From Scenedesmus sp. ARA3 (Eukaryota > Chlorophyta > Chlorophyceae > Sphaeropleales > Scenedesmaceae), in contig RWJK01001388.1 of the NCBI GenBank assembly GCA_004335835.1, positions 45,831 to 109,830 on the forward strand: a stretch of 64,000 nucleotides of DNA. The letters are read 5' to 3'. The notes under the pieces were generated by a model. It was not told the DNA's origin. It saw only the letters and a program-made list of their open reading frames with translations, and did not search any database. The position numbers were made by a program, and so were the translations under genes. Of this stretch, positions 1-12,258 are shown piece after piece. Numbering within the stretch: the first letter of the stretch is position 1; the number at the start of each line of letters is the position of its first letter.

Positions 1-261
1 TGAGAAGGTGCAGCCCAGTAGTCCAGCGTACCCTTGCCCTTGCCCATGCGCACCTACAGCAGCGGCAGCAGCAGCAGCAGCGACAGCGGCAGCAGCAGCA
101 GCAGCGACAGCGGCAGCAGCAGCAGCGACAGCGGCAGCAGCAGGATGAGAAGGTGCAGCCCAGTAGTCCAGTGAACCCTTGCCCTTGCCCATACGCACCT
201 ACAGCAGCAGCAGCAGGGTGAGTTTGTGCAGCGTTAGTCCAGCGCACCCTTGCCGTTGCGG
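1..261 (-). repeat. Three decayed copies of the uL16 third exon among CAG repeats
   Basis: Three copies of the same exon start on the minus strand: 53-1, 198-144 and 261-217. The first two begin after a tag acceptor and read VRMGKGKG, then LDYWAAPSH. The third has lost its acceptor and carries a stop after LD. All three stop matching at about the same place and are separated by AGC-rich repeats (55-143 and 199-216). The continuation after DYW is unlike L16, so the working exon is probably further left, beyond the window. Confidence 0.6.
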
Positions 262-1336
262 CAGCAGCAGCAGCAGCAGCAAGATGGGCATGGGTCAGCG
301 TGACGGATGATGTCCTAGGGGTGGGACTGCGCTGACCACGCTGAAGCTTCGTCTGCGCGTATCACCAGGTACTGGATAATATCGAGCCCTACTGTAAGCA
401 GGCACATAATAAACAGCACGCACGATCTGCAACACCAAAGTCACTACACACATTTGAAATTGAATGGGTGCGCTGAAAAGCAGGCACGTTCACTTCACTC
501 TGAAGCTTGTAATGCTAGTGACTCGGTGACTGCTGGTCTTCGCCATTCTGTGCTGCTGCTGCTGTTGCTGCTGATTCGTATTCAAAAAACTACATTCTAT
601 TCTTTGTTATCTTATTCCAATAAGATGGCATTATGGTATACTTGCTTCATGCCAAGCTGTACCTCTGCAGGCTTGCTGGTGACGGGCACGTTGGGCGTCA
701 CCCGGATCCACAGCATGGCTGTCTTCTTGATCGTGCGGCGCAGCGTGCGCCTGCAACATAATTTCACACAACACAGCGGCAGCAGCAGCAGCAGCAGCAG
801 CAGAAATGGCAACTGCATACCAATTGCAAGATATGGGTACGGTGATGCAACCCTGCAAAGCACGCGCGCCGCTGTGCAGCCAGCACAGTTCTGCACGTAC
901 CCTCACACCTCTGCATCACGTCCAGTCTCAAGTGCACACGATAAGGAGCATGACGTGCCCAACAGCCTGTATGAGTGTACTTGAAAGTATCGTGTGTTAC
1001 TTTGATGTAGCTTTTACAATTGTGCTGCCCGCCAGCTCACCTCGCTGCCTCCAGCGTCCTTGCAGGAATGCGGCAGTGCTCCATCGCCCTGATGCCATAC
1101 AGCCCAAACGCCAGCTGGCGCGTGTTGCCGCATATTGTCTCATTGAACCCCATGCTCTTGTGCGCCTTGCGATATTTGATGCGCCTTGGCATTAGCACAA
1201 AGCTGCGCACGCTGCCTCGCTGCTGCTGCTGCTGCTGCTGCTGCAGCATGCCCTGCGGCTGTTTGAAGGCTAGAGGCAAGCCCAGCGGCCGGCATGGCAG
1301 CAGCGGCTGCTGCTGTGTTTGGGCAAATGCTGACAT
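1..1336 (-). CDS. MRPL16: Mitochondrial ribosomal protein uL16 (partial, cut by window edge)
   Basis: Component of the large subunit of the mitochondrial ribosome. Exons on the minus strand: 1336-1041, then 750-663, then one beyond or at the left edge. The first exon gives the family signature MPRRIKYRKAHKS, then GIRAMEHCRIPARTLEAAR; the second gives LWIRVTPNVPVTSKPAE; the third would continue VRMGKGKG, then DYW. This is the bacterial L16 order: RNA-binding N-terminus, EAAR helix, then RMGKGKG loop. Junctions are gtgagc/cag and gtacag/tag with matching phases. The chosen ATG at 1336 is the first in frame after an upstream stop. A Q- and L-rich leader of about 45 residues before the conserved core could be the mitochondrial targeting sequence, and an additional upstream exon is possible because the open frame extends back to about 1547. 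The C-terminal third is outside the window. Confidence 0.8.
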
Positions 1337-2723
1337 CAGCAGCGGCTGCTGCTGTTGCTGCTGGAAGCGAGAGAGCGTCTGAGTCAGTGACGAGAGTGCC
1401 CTGCTGTTGCTGAGGCTACTGACGCCACTGCTGCTGCTGCTGCAAAGCTGCTGCACTGCAGAGCCCTGCACACATGGCAATAATATGAGGCAGCGTTTAA
1501 GGCGCCAATGACTGACCGCTGGGTTGCGTAAGTGGAAGTAAACACTTCACACATTGAAAACATTCAGCAAGTTTCACAATTGCACAAATTTAGGCTGTAC
1601 AGTGCAGCACTGAGCTGTAGCCCCCTCAAAAGCACTGGCACGCAGCATGCATCTTCACCACTGCTTCCTGATGCCTATTTTGAACAGCTGTGCGTGCTGA
1701 AATACGTGTCCCTGCATCACGGCCAAACACTGCAGTGCAACACTGGGGTACCTCCTCACTCACCTGGCTGCACAACCCTGCAGCTGCTGTCCCAGATGTG
1801 CTGAACAGTGATGCTCCTTGCCTGCAGGCATCGATCAAGTTGGTCATGCTTGGGCAGTGGTGGCGGTGCAAGGCAGTGTGTTGTGCCTAACAAACCACAA
1901 ACAGATGGCATGCGGAGAAGCAGCACATGGTGGGCCTACACGTAAGACTGAAAACTGTGATTGTATTGTTGTGGTTGCTTGTCTCACCTCCATAGGGATG
2001 GCCACTGCTGCTGTGCTGCTGCTGCCGCCACTGTGCAGTCCATTGCAGCTGCCCTAGAGCCAACCTCCAGGAGCCCTGCAAAGGCGAGTCAAGTCATTGA
2101 ACAGCTTCACAAGACAAATCGCTAAATATTGGCAAGGATGGCACAGCAGCACACCTCGACAGAGCCTGCCTGCCGAAAAGCCCCTCATGGTTGCCAGCAG
2201 GGGATCTGTAGCAGAGGAACGCCCTTGAAGACGCCTGCCTGTCCGCGAACGTGCAGACTACCGATGTAAGATCATTTAATGAATGTCAATTGAGCAGTTC
2301 GCACAATGAACAGCGCTGACAAACGATAGGGCTGCAAACTTGGTGACCAGGGACTTCAGCCAGCAGTTTGAAAAACTACTGCCAAACGATAACTACAACT
2401 TGTTTGTTTCTGCGCACTTCAGAGCCACTCTCTGACCTCTACTTCCAGGAAGTTGAAGGGGGTGTGACGAAATGTGTCATGCTTCAAACAGTGGTTCTCA
2501 ACGCTGCAGGCACCAGATGTCGAAGCTGGTGCTGCGATCCTCACATATTCTCGTTCTTTTCTGGTTTCTGCTGAGCTGGTTTGGTTGGTCACCATTGCAC
2601 GCTGCTGATGCTGCCTTCTCAGGCCAGGCAGTTGTATTAGCCTCTGCACTGCACTACCCACACAAAGACTATTTTTGACTTACAGCTGCGATAAACTCGC
2701 GCCCCTTGCTGGGCTGCAGCAGC
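1337..2723. promoter_or_regulatory. Divergent intergenic region between uL16 and SPRTN
   Basis: About 1.4 kb separates two genes that point away from each other, so it should hold both promoters and 5' UTRs. The first part (to 1480) is an open continuation of the uL16 frame without an ATG. I see no TATA box at a convincing position and no conserved gene. Confidence 0.4.
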
Positions 2724-5700
2724 ATGGCAGAAGCAGAAGGCTTTGGGGGGCTCACAGCAGATGAGCTAGAAGCACTGGACCCCCATCCAGATGTGCATGC
2801 GCTGTTCAGCCACTACAACAGCACCTACTTTGATGAGTGCCTTGGCGCATGCAGTGTGGAGTGGAGCACCAAGCGCATGACACTGTGAGCAACTGGTGTC
2901 CTGCAAGCTGTGGTGGTGATGGCACCTGCATGTGCTGTGCATGACATGACTTGCAGCTGTGCAGCTGTGCTCAGAACGTTCATGCAAGCCTTCGGACATG
3001 TCAGTTTTAGATTCGGAAAGTCGTGCAGCATGCTGAAACCTGCCTGAAGGCAATGCACAGTCACGCGTGTATGCCTGCGTTCACACAGCAGTGCAGACAC
3101 AGCTGCCGTGCAGTTGCAAGCAGAGCCTACGCGCCGGCAGCACCAGCTGGCAGCACATGCATCACCTGTCGATGTCATTTCACATTGCCATGCGGCTATC
3201 AGTTGCCGGCATCATGCCAGCACCTTCATATTTCAAGCTGTGTTGCTGTATCAAAACAGCTTGTCGCATCGCTGTTTGTGTGCAAGCGCAGGTGTGCTGG
3301 CGTGTGCCACTTCCAGCGTGGTGGCGGCTGCCGCATCAAGCTGTCGGAGCCACTGCTCAAACTCAGGTAACGAGGGGCTGCTATTGACTAGTGGGGTGCT
3401 CACTTGTTCTATAACGGGCAGTGGGCTTACAGATGAAGTGCGCATTCATATGTCCATGTGCTGTTGGGCCCTTGCTTGCTGTCAGTGGACAGCTGCACCC
3501 CAGGCAGCAGCTGTATGCGCTGACACACACCAGCTCAGGTCCACTGCTTTACCTTTGCAATGAAAACCTTTTGTCAACACCAAGCAGTGCTACATGCTAG
3601 CGGTAGCAGCAGTGCCGGAGAGGCCGACCTCAACGATACAATGCTGCTTGCTGTTGGTGACTGTCCATTGTCATGCTTGCAGGCCTCTGAGGGACCTTCA
3701 GGGCACGCTGCTGCACGAGATGATCCATGCTACAGCTGCCAGTACATTTGCACCCACATCATGTTGTGCATGCTTTTGCTATGGTTGGTGCACATCTGCA
3801 GGCCTCTGAGGGACCTGAAGGCCACGCTGCTGCACACGATAATCCACGCTACAGCTGCCAGTACATTTACACCCACATTATGTTGTGCACGCCCTTGCTG
3901 TATTGGTGCACATCTGCATTCCTGCAGGCCTCTGAGGGACCTCAAGGACACGCTGCTGCACAGCTGCCAGTACATTTGCACCCACATCAAGTTGTGCATG
4001 TCATTGCTGTGTTAATGCACATCTGCAGGCCTCTGAGGGACCTCAAGGACACACTGCTGCACGAGATGATCCACGCTACGGCTGCCAGGACATCTACACT
4101 CACATCACGTGTGCATGCTGTTCTGCATCTGCACTGTTGTTTATCATCTGTTGCCATGCCTGCAGGCCTCTGAGGGACCTCAAGGACACGCTGCTGCATG
4201 AGATGATCCATGCGGAGCTGTTCCTGAAGGGCGTGAGGGACGATGGAGACCACGGCAAGGTGTTCAGGTGTGCCAAGGAGCATGGCAGGGCAGGTGGTAC
4301 AGAGGAGTGCAGCTGCTAGAGCGTAAGCAGCACAGCGCGCAGTATGCCAGAATCGCGTCCGCCTTGCAGGTTTGGTTTGGGTTTGATTTGGGTTGAAAAC
4401 AGTATGGGCAGGCTGGTTGCAGTGGTGTCACACAAACCTCATCAGCTGTGCAGCGTTACCAGCAGACAGAAGTGGGAGAAGATGCTGCAAGCAGCAGCGC
4501 GTACAATGTGTTACAGCAGCAGCATCTGGTGGCAGTTGCGCAGGCAAACCACAAGCATGACGGTGCAGCAACGGATTGTTCAGCAGAGGTGTTGCTGCAG
4601 GATTATAAATTCTTCTCTGCTTCTGCTGCTGCTGATGCTGCTGGTGCTGATGCTGCTGCCACTTCGGCAGGTCACGCATGGATGCCATCAATAAGGCCAC
4701 ATGCAGCGACCCACAGGTAACACTGCGTTTCAGTCGCAGCACGTGCAGATGTGCTCATTTACGCGCTGCAGCTCCTGCAGTCTTTTTTCATCACAAACAC
4801 CAATTGTTTTACAAGCGAGTCACGAATAAAAGCGCATTTTGCTTGAGGCGCATGCAGAGGCTACAGTTCTAGCCTGGCGGCCGCTCAGCCCAGTTGTCAC
4901 CAACTTTCAATTCACCCTGACCCTGAACTTGGCCAGACCTGCACACAACCCCGCGCATCCCGTGCTAACTATGCGGCTTCACTGTGCGATCTCCTTGTTG
5001 TGTGGTGTTTTTTGGCACGCAGCGCCCACCTGGCGGCTACCACATCACTGTGTTCCACACCATGCATGATGAGGTCAACGTGTACAGAACACACGTGTGG
5101 GCCTGCAGCCGCTGCGGCAACACTGTGAAGCGCAGTATGAATCGGCCGCCTCAGGAGGCTGACTGCAGGGCCTTTACAAAGGCAGCAGCAGCTGCAGCAG
5201 CAGCGGCGGGCGCGCCAGGGGCGTACTGCAAGTGAGTGGCTGCAAAGTTTGCAGAGTGTTGAGGGCTGAGGGGGGTCGTGGGATATGTTCTTGCTGTTGA
5301 TGTCACAGCAGTGCTTCTGAGGGCGCGCATGATGACAGCGCACCATGCAGAGTTGTGCTTGATGTGCTGTGAGTCCATGCCATGTGGTTGCACCATGAAG
5401 CGAGTCGTGCGCTGCCGCTTGCAGCATTGTTAAGTACCACGCTTGTTGCCAGCGCTGCCTGACTGGTGCTGGCCGCTTGGCTTCTGTGGTGCGCTGCATT
5501 GCAGGGATGCTCGCTGCTGGTTCCACATGCACTCGAAGCACTGTGGAGGGCAGTACAACAAGGTGAGAGTGTATGCTATACAAGGGCAAATGTATTCGGC
5601 TTCTATTTTCAGCAGAGCGAGGTCAATGCACCACTACGCACCTTGATGTGCCAGCAGCATGTCAGCGGCCAATGGGGGCTGGGTTGGGAGGGCTGTGCTG

Positions 5701-6846
5701 TGGCAGCGTTGAGCCATCTGCGCCGGCTGACTGTGCAAGCAGTGCTTGCAGCAACGGTAGTGCCACATGGCTCGCATGCTAGCTGACACATGGCTCGCAT
5801 GCTAGCTGACTAAGCCGGTGGCATCTGCAAGTCACAGGACATTTGGAAAGGAAGTCAGTTGAAGCCATTGGTTGGGTGTGGCCGCTTGCAGCAGGAAGCA
5901 CGTCATTATGCATGGTACAGAAATTTCTGCTGTAGCGCTTGAGCACGCCTTCTGCAATGCTCTGCAGATTCAGGAGCCTGAAAAACAGCAGCCTGCAGCC
6001 GCCAGCAAAGCTGGCAGCAGCAGTAGCGGCAGCAGCGCTGGCGCCGGCGGGGGCAAGAGACCTAAGCAGCCAGCCGCAGCAGCAGCTGCAGCAGCAGCAC
6101 CTGCTGGCATGCAGCCTATAGCAGCCTTCTTCAAACCGCAGAAGCCAAAGCAGCAGGACGCAAGCCAAGGGCAAGCGCAGCAGACCGACCAACGTCTGCG
6201 CGAGTCTCAGCAGCAGCAGCAGCACCAGCAGCAGCAGCAGCAGCCATCAGCACTGCAGCAGCAAGACCAGCAATCAAACCTTCAGCAGCAGCAGCAGTCA
6301 GCGCAGGATTATTGGGGTAGTCTAGGCAAGGGTAAGGTGCTTGGGGGCAGCACCAGCGTGCATGCCAGGGCAGGAGGTGTGCAGCTAGGGCGAGGTGCAG
6401 TGGTGGTTGGAGTAAGCAGCCAGCAGCAGGGGCAGCCAGGAGTCAAACCCCCGCATAGTGTCGTGATACAGCAGCAGCAGCAGCAGCAGCGGCTCCACCA
6501 GCTGCACAGAGAGACAGGCGCAGCTGGTGTGGAGGTTGTTGAGCTGCTGTCATCAGACGATGAGGATGATCAGCAGCAGCAGCAGCAGCAGCAGCAGCCA
6601 CAGCTGCAAGGTGGCCAAGCGCTTCCCAAGCTGGCTGCGGGTGCTGGCGCTGGTGCTGCTGTGGCCACCACAGCAGTAGCTGCACACAGCAGGTCAGCAG
6701 CAGGAGCAGCACAGGCTGCTGATGCAGTAGCTGCAGGTTCTAGTAGTCTGTGCTGTCCTGTGTGCTGCCAGGAGTGGCTGCCGGGTGAGATCAGCAATGC
6801 GCAGCTGAATGCACACCTGGATGCATGCCTGGCGCGCATGCACTAG
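2724..6846 (+). CDS. SPRTN: SPRTN/DVC1-type DNA-dependent metalloprotease
   Basis: Nuclear protease that degrades proteins crosslinked to DNA at replication forks. Exons: 2724-2884, 3292-3366, 4166-4267, 4671-4716, 5023-5231, 5505-5562, 5968-6846 (1530 nt, 509 residues; all phases agree). The SprT domain covers about residues 25-220: RMTLCAGVC, then SEPLLKLRPLRDL, then the zinc site HEMIH (H90, E91, H94) with third ligand H108 in GDHGKVF, then a Cys/His zinc-ribbon-like part (VWACSRCGN, then HCGGQYNK). The long last exon is disordered and Q/A-rich, with a PIP-box-like MQPIAAFF (265-272) for PCNA binding. It ends in a UBZ4 ubiquitin-binding finger with C480, C483, H500 and C504 (CxxC, then HxxxC). 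This is the full animal SPRTN layout apart from a recognised p97 motif. ATG 2724 precedes the conserved domain directly. Confidence 0.92.
3683..4267 (+). repeat. Five tandem copies of the SPRTN active-site exon edge
   Basis: Copies start after a gcag acceptor at 3683, 3802, 3928, 4029 and 4166, spaced 101-137 bp. Each begins GCCTCTGAGGGACC and codes RPLRDL. Copies 1 and 4 keep HEMIH, copy 2 changes it to HTIIH, and copy 3 is cut before it. The first four lose similarity to the exon just after the histidines and share a different tail (tacagctgccagtaca). Only the fifth copy runs on to a good donor (gtgtgc after 4267), so it is the working exon. Confidence 0.9.
5765..5810 (+). repeat. 23-bp perfect tandem duplication in SPRTN last intron
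   Basis: The unit beginning acatggctcgcatgctag occurs twice back to back. It lies between exons six and seven and has no coding role. Confidence 0.85.
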
Positions 6847-7509
6847 GTACAGGCAAGGCTTGATGGTTGATTTGATTACAGCTGCTGCGAGTGCTGTCTG
6901 TGGCGGTGATTCGATGGCAGCTGCGGTACTCGCCCCACTGCAACAGTCCATCGCTGTTGATCAACCAGCAGGCGCTGGTTGGCAGTGTTCCCAGATCTGT
7001 TGGTGACTTAGCCGGCATTGAGGTGCTTCCTGGTGGCCTCTGGCCGCCTATCCCTTTCCTGAGTGGTAGGGTGCAGCCAACCTGTAGTTAAATGGCACTG
7101 CGATATGTGCCGCTGCTGTGTGTGGTCAACTTGTGAAGCCCTGATAGGGGTCCCACCCAGCTGGTGCTCTCTGCAGCAGTCCCACTGCTGTGGCAGAGTG
7201 GACAGCGCAGGATGTACAGCGTAGATGGGAGGTTCGGGGGTGCTAGTAGGGCGACTTAGAGCCCACATGAAACAGCACCACTTATGCTGTGCCAGGCACA
7301 CCATGCACGTCACATGTTAGGAAGGTCTCAGCCCTGCAGCGCTGTGGGCCAGCATTGGACAAGTAGCAGAGCAGTGGTTGCAGGCATCACGGCCAGACAA
7401 AGTATGTTTTCTGGTGTGTAAAGGTTCGTTTGATCACTCATCCACACGACCCCTTCCGCTTCAGCTATTAGCCTTGCTCCTTGTCCCAGCATTTTGCTTT
7501 CTGGGCACC
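6847..7509. other. Intergenic region between SPRTN and the LIFEGUARD gene
   Basis: Holds the SPRTN 3' UTR and the promoter of the next gene on the same strand. A TGTAA, the green-algal poly(A) signal, lies at 7417-7421, but it is far from the SPRTN stop, so its use is only possible. No gene is seen. Confidence 0.4.
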
Positions 7510-9066
7510 ATGGCAGCCAAGACAGCTGGGTACCCCTCAGCGTATCCGCAGTATGCGGCAGTGGACTTTGTGGATGTCGAGAAGCAGGCAACAGGCTTGG
7601 AGGATGACCCCGCAAACATCGCCCATGCGCAGATGCGTCTGGGCTTCATCAGGCAAGCTGAAAGCATCTACAACATTGTAAAACAGAATTATTTCCAGCT
7701 GACAGTGTGCAAGAGCGTTGCACTGAGACACCTTGTCCACATCGGTGCCAGCTGCACGAAGCTGCTCGGAATGCTTGTGTGATGCACCTTGGGGGCTGGA
7801 TACCTTGTTGAGAGCTCAGCAACCCTCATGATAGCCGTTGGATGCGCAGCAGATGCTGTTGTTGTGGCCGTGGAGCAGCCAATCAGGGACAGCAGCAGTG
7901 GCAGCAGCAGCAACAGCAGGGACAGCAGCAAGGGTGCCAGCCAGCATGTTGCTTGTCAACATCACCTTCTGCTACATCATCTCAGTTTCTGCTGCTGTTG
8001 TTTTGTTCTCCATCTCACTTGTAGGAAGGTGTTTGGCCTGCTGAGTGCCCAGCTGGTGCTCACTGCAGTGGTAGCAGCGCCAATTGTGATGCACAGTGGA
8101 GTGAAGGCATATGTGATGACCAGCCCATGGGTGACCATGCTGGTGCGTGGCTTTGGTCTCGACTGCTGAATGTTACAGCACAGCATCAGCAGCAGGCCAG
8201 CAGGACGCATGCTTACGTTTCATTGCTCTATTCTTTGCTGAGCACCAGCTGGCATGGTGTGTGAGGATAGGCAGCTGTGCAGCAGCAGGAACTTGGCGTG
8301 TCTTGGCATAGTCGGGAGCTACTTGCAGTCTGTCCTTGCTGTCCTGCAAGAGGACGGCAGGCACCTGGCCGCTTGGTGCAGCAAGTAGCAGCAACGCGCC
8401 ATCAGCAGGCTGCCGCCCAAGCACAAGTTCAAACATCAGAAGCTTGTACTCTCAGCATGCAGGCATCTGCTCTCATCACAAACTGTCTCACTGCTTCTGC
8501 TCACAATCTGCATGCCCCATGCTCTGCTTCTCCTTCTCCTGCAGGCAATGGTCGGCTCTCTGGTGCTGCTGCTCACCCTCAGCTTCTCGGAATCTGCGCG
8601 CCACACACACCCCACCAACCTGCTGCTGCTGGCAGCCTTTACAGCAGCAGAGGGCGTCCTAGTCGGCGCCATCACCTCACAGTACCAGATGCAAGCCATC
8701 CTGCTGGCAGTAGCCATGACAGCAGCAATCACTGTCGGCCTCACCGCCTACGCTCTGTCCACTAAGCGGGACTTCACCATGCAAGGAGGCATGCTGTGCA
8801 CGCTGCTGTGCACGCTGCTGCTCGTGGGGCTCTTTGGGGTGGCTACTCGGAGCCCCGCGCTGCAGCTGCTTCTAGCGGGCGGGGGCGCGGCGCTGTTCGG
8901 GTGTTACATCGTGTACGATGTGCAGATGATTGCAGGCGGCAAGCACAATGCGATGCAGCTCTCAGCGGATGAGTATGTGGTGGGAGCAATTCAGGTGTAC
9001 TTGGATGTTGTGAACCTGTTCCTGCACCTGCTGCGGTTCATTAGCGAGATGCAGCGCGACAGCTGA
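7510..9066 (+). CDS. LFG: LIFEGUARD/TMBIM (BAX inhibitor-1 family) membrane protein
   Basis: Multi-pass membrane protein of the calcium-leak and cell-death-suppressor family, expected in ER or Golgi. Exons: 7510-7652, 8025-8142, 8545-9066 (783 nt, 260 residues). After a short acidic N-terminus (VDFVDVEKQ, then MRLGFIRKVFGLLSAQL) there are about seven hydrophobic segments. Family signatures include SPWVTML, LTLSFSES, FTAAEGVLVG and TAYALSTKRDFT. The two aspartates of the pH-sensing pair are present in YIVYDVQMI (about D212) and VYLDVVNLFLHLLRF (about D241). Intron 1 has a GC donor (AG|GCAAGC at 7653); the frame only continues correctly if it is used. ATG 7510 has a good context (caccATGG). Length is normal for the family. 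Confidence 0.93.
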
Positions 9067-10681
9067 GCTCGGTGTATTTTTGAATGGTGTACAATCAGCT
9101 GTGATGCGGCGGCTGTACACATGCACGCACGTGTACACAATGCAATGAACTTGACAGCAACTTGTGTGGGATTGGTATGGGAGAGGTGTGTGGCGTTGAT
9201 GCTTGTGCTGCACGCAAAGTGCTGGTTGCTGGGTGCTCTTGCCGCACAACAACCAGATAGATTTTGCGGCTTTGCGCTGTGAGCAAAGCTTGTATTCTGG
9301 AAGCCATGCGCTGGCTGCTGTGGTTTGATTCTCTATTTTGACTTTGTTTCAAGCTGCGCAGGGATCAAGCATGGCGCGCTTCAATCGGATCTATCAACGT
9401 TTTGTGGAAGAAGTAACAGATATGACAGCTGAAGTTCACAGGGCGGGTGTCATGGCTCTGCCAGCTGCTGCATCACATGACTTCATTGTAACGTGATGAT
9501 GACCCAATATGCCTTTCTTGGTTGTGACGACTCATCAAATCTGCTTGGTGAGGCTCATCAGACAACTCACATGGCTACAGCTGCTGCCGCTTGATGGGTT
9601 AACATGATGATGATGAGCTGCTGCCGCTTTCTGGCTGCACCTACAACCCATTGTGCGATGGTGTTGATGCGATGGCTCGATGCAACACATAATATGATGA
9701 ACCCATTGTGCGCGAGGTTAATAGCATGTCGTGCGGGCAAGCCTACTGGATGCAGTGCCGCTGCAGCGCTGCGCTAGACAGAGGCGTACCTTGAAAGAAA
9801 TCACAGCGAGATTGGCGCTTGACACCACGTAGCATGCCATGTGTGCAACAGTGTGAGCCGTGCTGCGCTGCAGAGTTTACCTTGGACATTGCACAAGTGC
9901 CACCAGCCAGCGCTGACTAAGTTACACTGGAAGTCACGCAGTGCCGGGCAGTGTCAACATTGATAAGTTGCTGCAATGCATGGGGCCGCATGCATTGTCT
10001 GCAACAAACAATTGCACTGGATGATGCTACAACATCCGCCAGAGTAGCCAGTATCACACCACAGGGTGCATCATCAAGCCACGTGCGTGTGGCGGCCGCT
10101 CAGGTTCAACTTGCAGCAACTTGCACTGTTGAACATGCATATGTGCGCCAATCCTGGCCACGCTCACTCAGCAAAACACTTGGCAAGTGTGAACAAGCAA
10201 GTTGGTACCAGAGATCCAGGCAGCATGTGCTGAAAGGGCGACAGGAAAAAGGGAGACAGCACTTCATCCCAGCAGTACTGCACTAGTGCATCCAAGCAAT
10301 GCTGTCAGCACATTTACAGAATCAGGTGCGTCAGGTGCTGCACCTGTCAAGTGTACATCATGTAGACAGTCGCGCATGCCTGCGCACAGCAAACTCTGCA
10401 AACTCCATGTTAACAACCTGCAGCTTCCATATAGACAGGTGGTACAGTGCGGCATCTGCACATGTCGCACATGATGCGCCAAGAGCTGATCTCACGAGGA
10501 AAATGATACATGTACAGTCGGCTGCGTCACAGCCAGGCCCAGACTTGCTGCAAGTGGCACTGGAGCAGCGCCCGCTCAAGCAATGTCATGCAATAAGTGC
10601 TGACCATGCTGTGTAGGGGGTTCAACACAAGGCAAGTTGAAGGAAAGTTTCCTGCAGGTCCCAGGTTCCAGGTGACACCCC
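9067..10681. other. Convergent intergenic region
   Basis: Lies between two gene ends that face each other, so it should hold both 3' UTRs. A TGTAA at 9487-9491 could serve the upstream gene. TTACA near 10311 (TGTAA on the minus strand) could serve the oxygenase. A 41-codon open frame (9371-9496, MARFNRIYQRFVEEV at its start) is present but matches nothing I know. The rest is unremarkable. Confidence 0.35.
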
Positions 10682-12224
10682 TCAGTGCGCCTCCACGCCC
10701 TCCTCCACCCTGTACCACTCTATCTGCACCTCCTCGCCCACATTGGCATAGTCGCCCTCATAGCGCTTCGACCTGCGGCAGCACCGCAGCAGCCACGCAG
10801 CATGACAGTGAGGCGCCACACAGCAGCCAGACAGAGGGCAGGCTGGTCACAAACCAATCCGCAGTCATGAACGATCACCAGGTTTGCTGGTGGGGGCATC
10901 CGCGGCCGCAGCAGGTGGTGAGCAACGCCAGGCAGCCTGGGCATGTTGACATGAATGACGCAGCCAATATGTTTGTTGTTTTAGCGTACTGGCTGGCTGC
11001 GCTGTCATTTTTACCTGAACTCCCACCAGTTGATTGGCCGGTAGTGAGGCACCTTGTCTGCAGCAGCCACACCAAAGGCGCAGCACAGCAGCAGGGGGCA
11101 GCAGCAACACAACGTCAACGCAGGATGCATCAGCACAAACTGGCACCCACTGGCACTGCTTAGGCAGATCAGCCAGCACGCCAGCCAGCAGTCTGCAGAT
11201 GACTGCTGCCCTACTGCCAACACGACTTGCCACCTGTGCCACCCGAATAATGAACAGCTGCATGGGTGCTCCTGCTGTGATACTGTGCTACAGCTGCTGG
11301 CTTGAGACAAGTTCAGCGTGTGAGCCACGCACCTCCAACCGCCTCCACCTGCAGCGGCTGTATGTCAACGCTGGGGTTGAAGAAGAATGCACGGCTGTAG
11401 CTAAGCTTACCTGATGTCCACAACAAGGCTGCAACACATCAGACATGATGCACAACCCTCGGCACCCGCTGCCAGTGCTTCACCATGCAGGCCAACCTTT
11501 GAATGCAGTCTGTGCTCCTGCACAGGTGCAAAAAGCTTCACATGATGGCTTTTTACAGGCTGTTGCAACAAGCCACGCACCTCCAACTGCCTCCACCTGC
11601 AGCGGCTGTATGTCCACGCTGTGGCTGGGGTTGAAGAAGAACGCGCGGCTGTAGCGGGGCCGGCTGCTGGACTGCAGCACGCGGTGGTTGCTGGCAAAGA
11701 ACTTGTCGTTGGTGGCCACCTGAGCCATGTCCTGCAAGCAGCAGCAGCAGCAGCATGCAGCAGTCATACGACATGCTTGCATGCCTTGCTCCTGCATGTT
11801 TATGCATGTGTTCAAAGGCTGCAGTGCCTCAGCAGTGGGCCCTCGCTCCAGCGGCCTGCCAATGCCTTGCACAGCACGCAACAAACAGTGGGGCTTTGCG
11901 TCACACAAGAACTGCACGCCGACTGTGTGACTGCTGCACACCCAGTTGCATCTGCTCTGTTTGACCAGCATAGCATGCTTAGCTTACACATTCCTCATGT
12001 GAATCAGAAACCAAGGTATCTCGCTGTCCAGCTCCACTAAGAGTGTCAACAGCTCAGCTACAAGTGGCTGTGACCACCATCCAAAGCCATGAAACCAAAA
12101 GCATACGAGCTTGCCAACAGGTCCCCACTCACCCCAACGTTGATGGTGAAGGCTCCCGGCAGCGGCTGCACCAGGTGCCACACACCCTCCCGCAGCACCT
12201 GACACGCAGCATCACAGCAGCATC

Positions 12225-12258
<34 letters not shown>

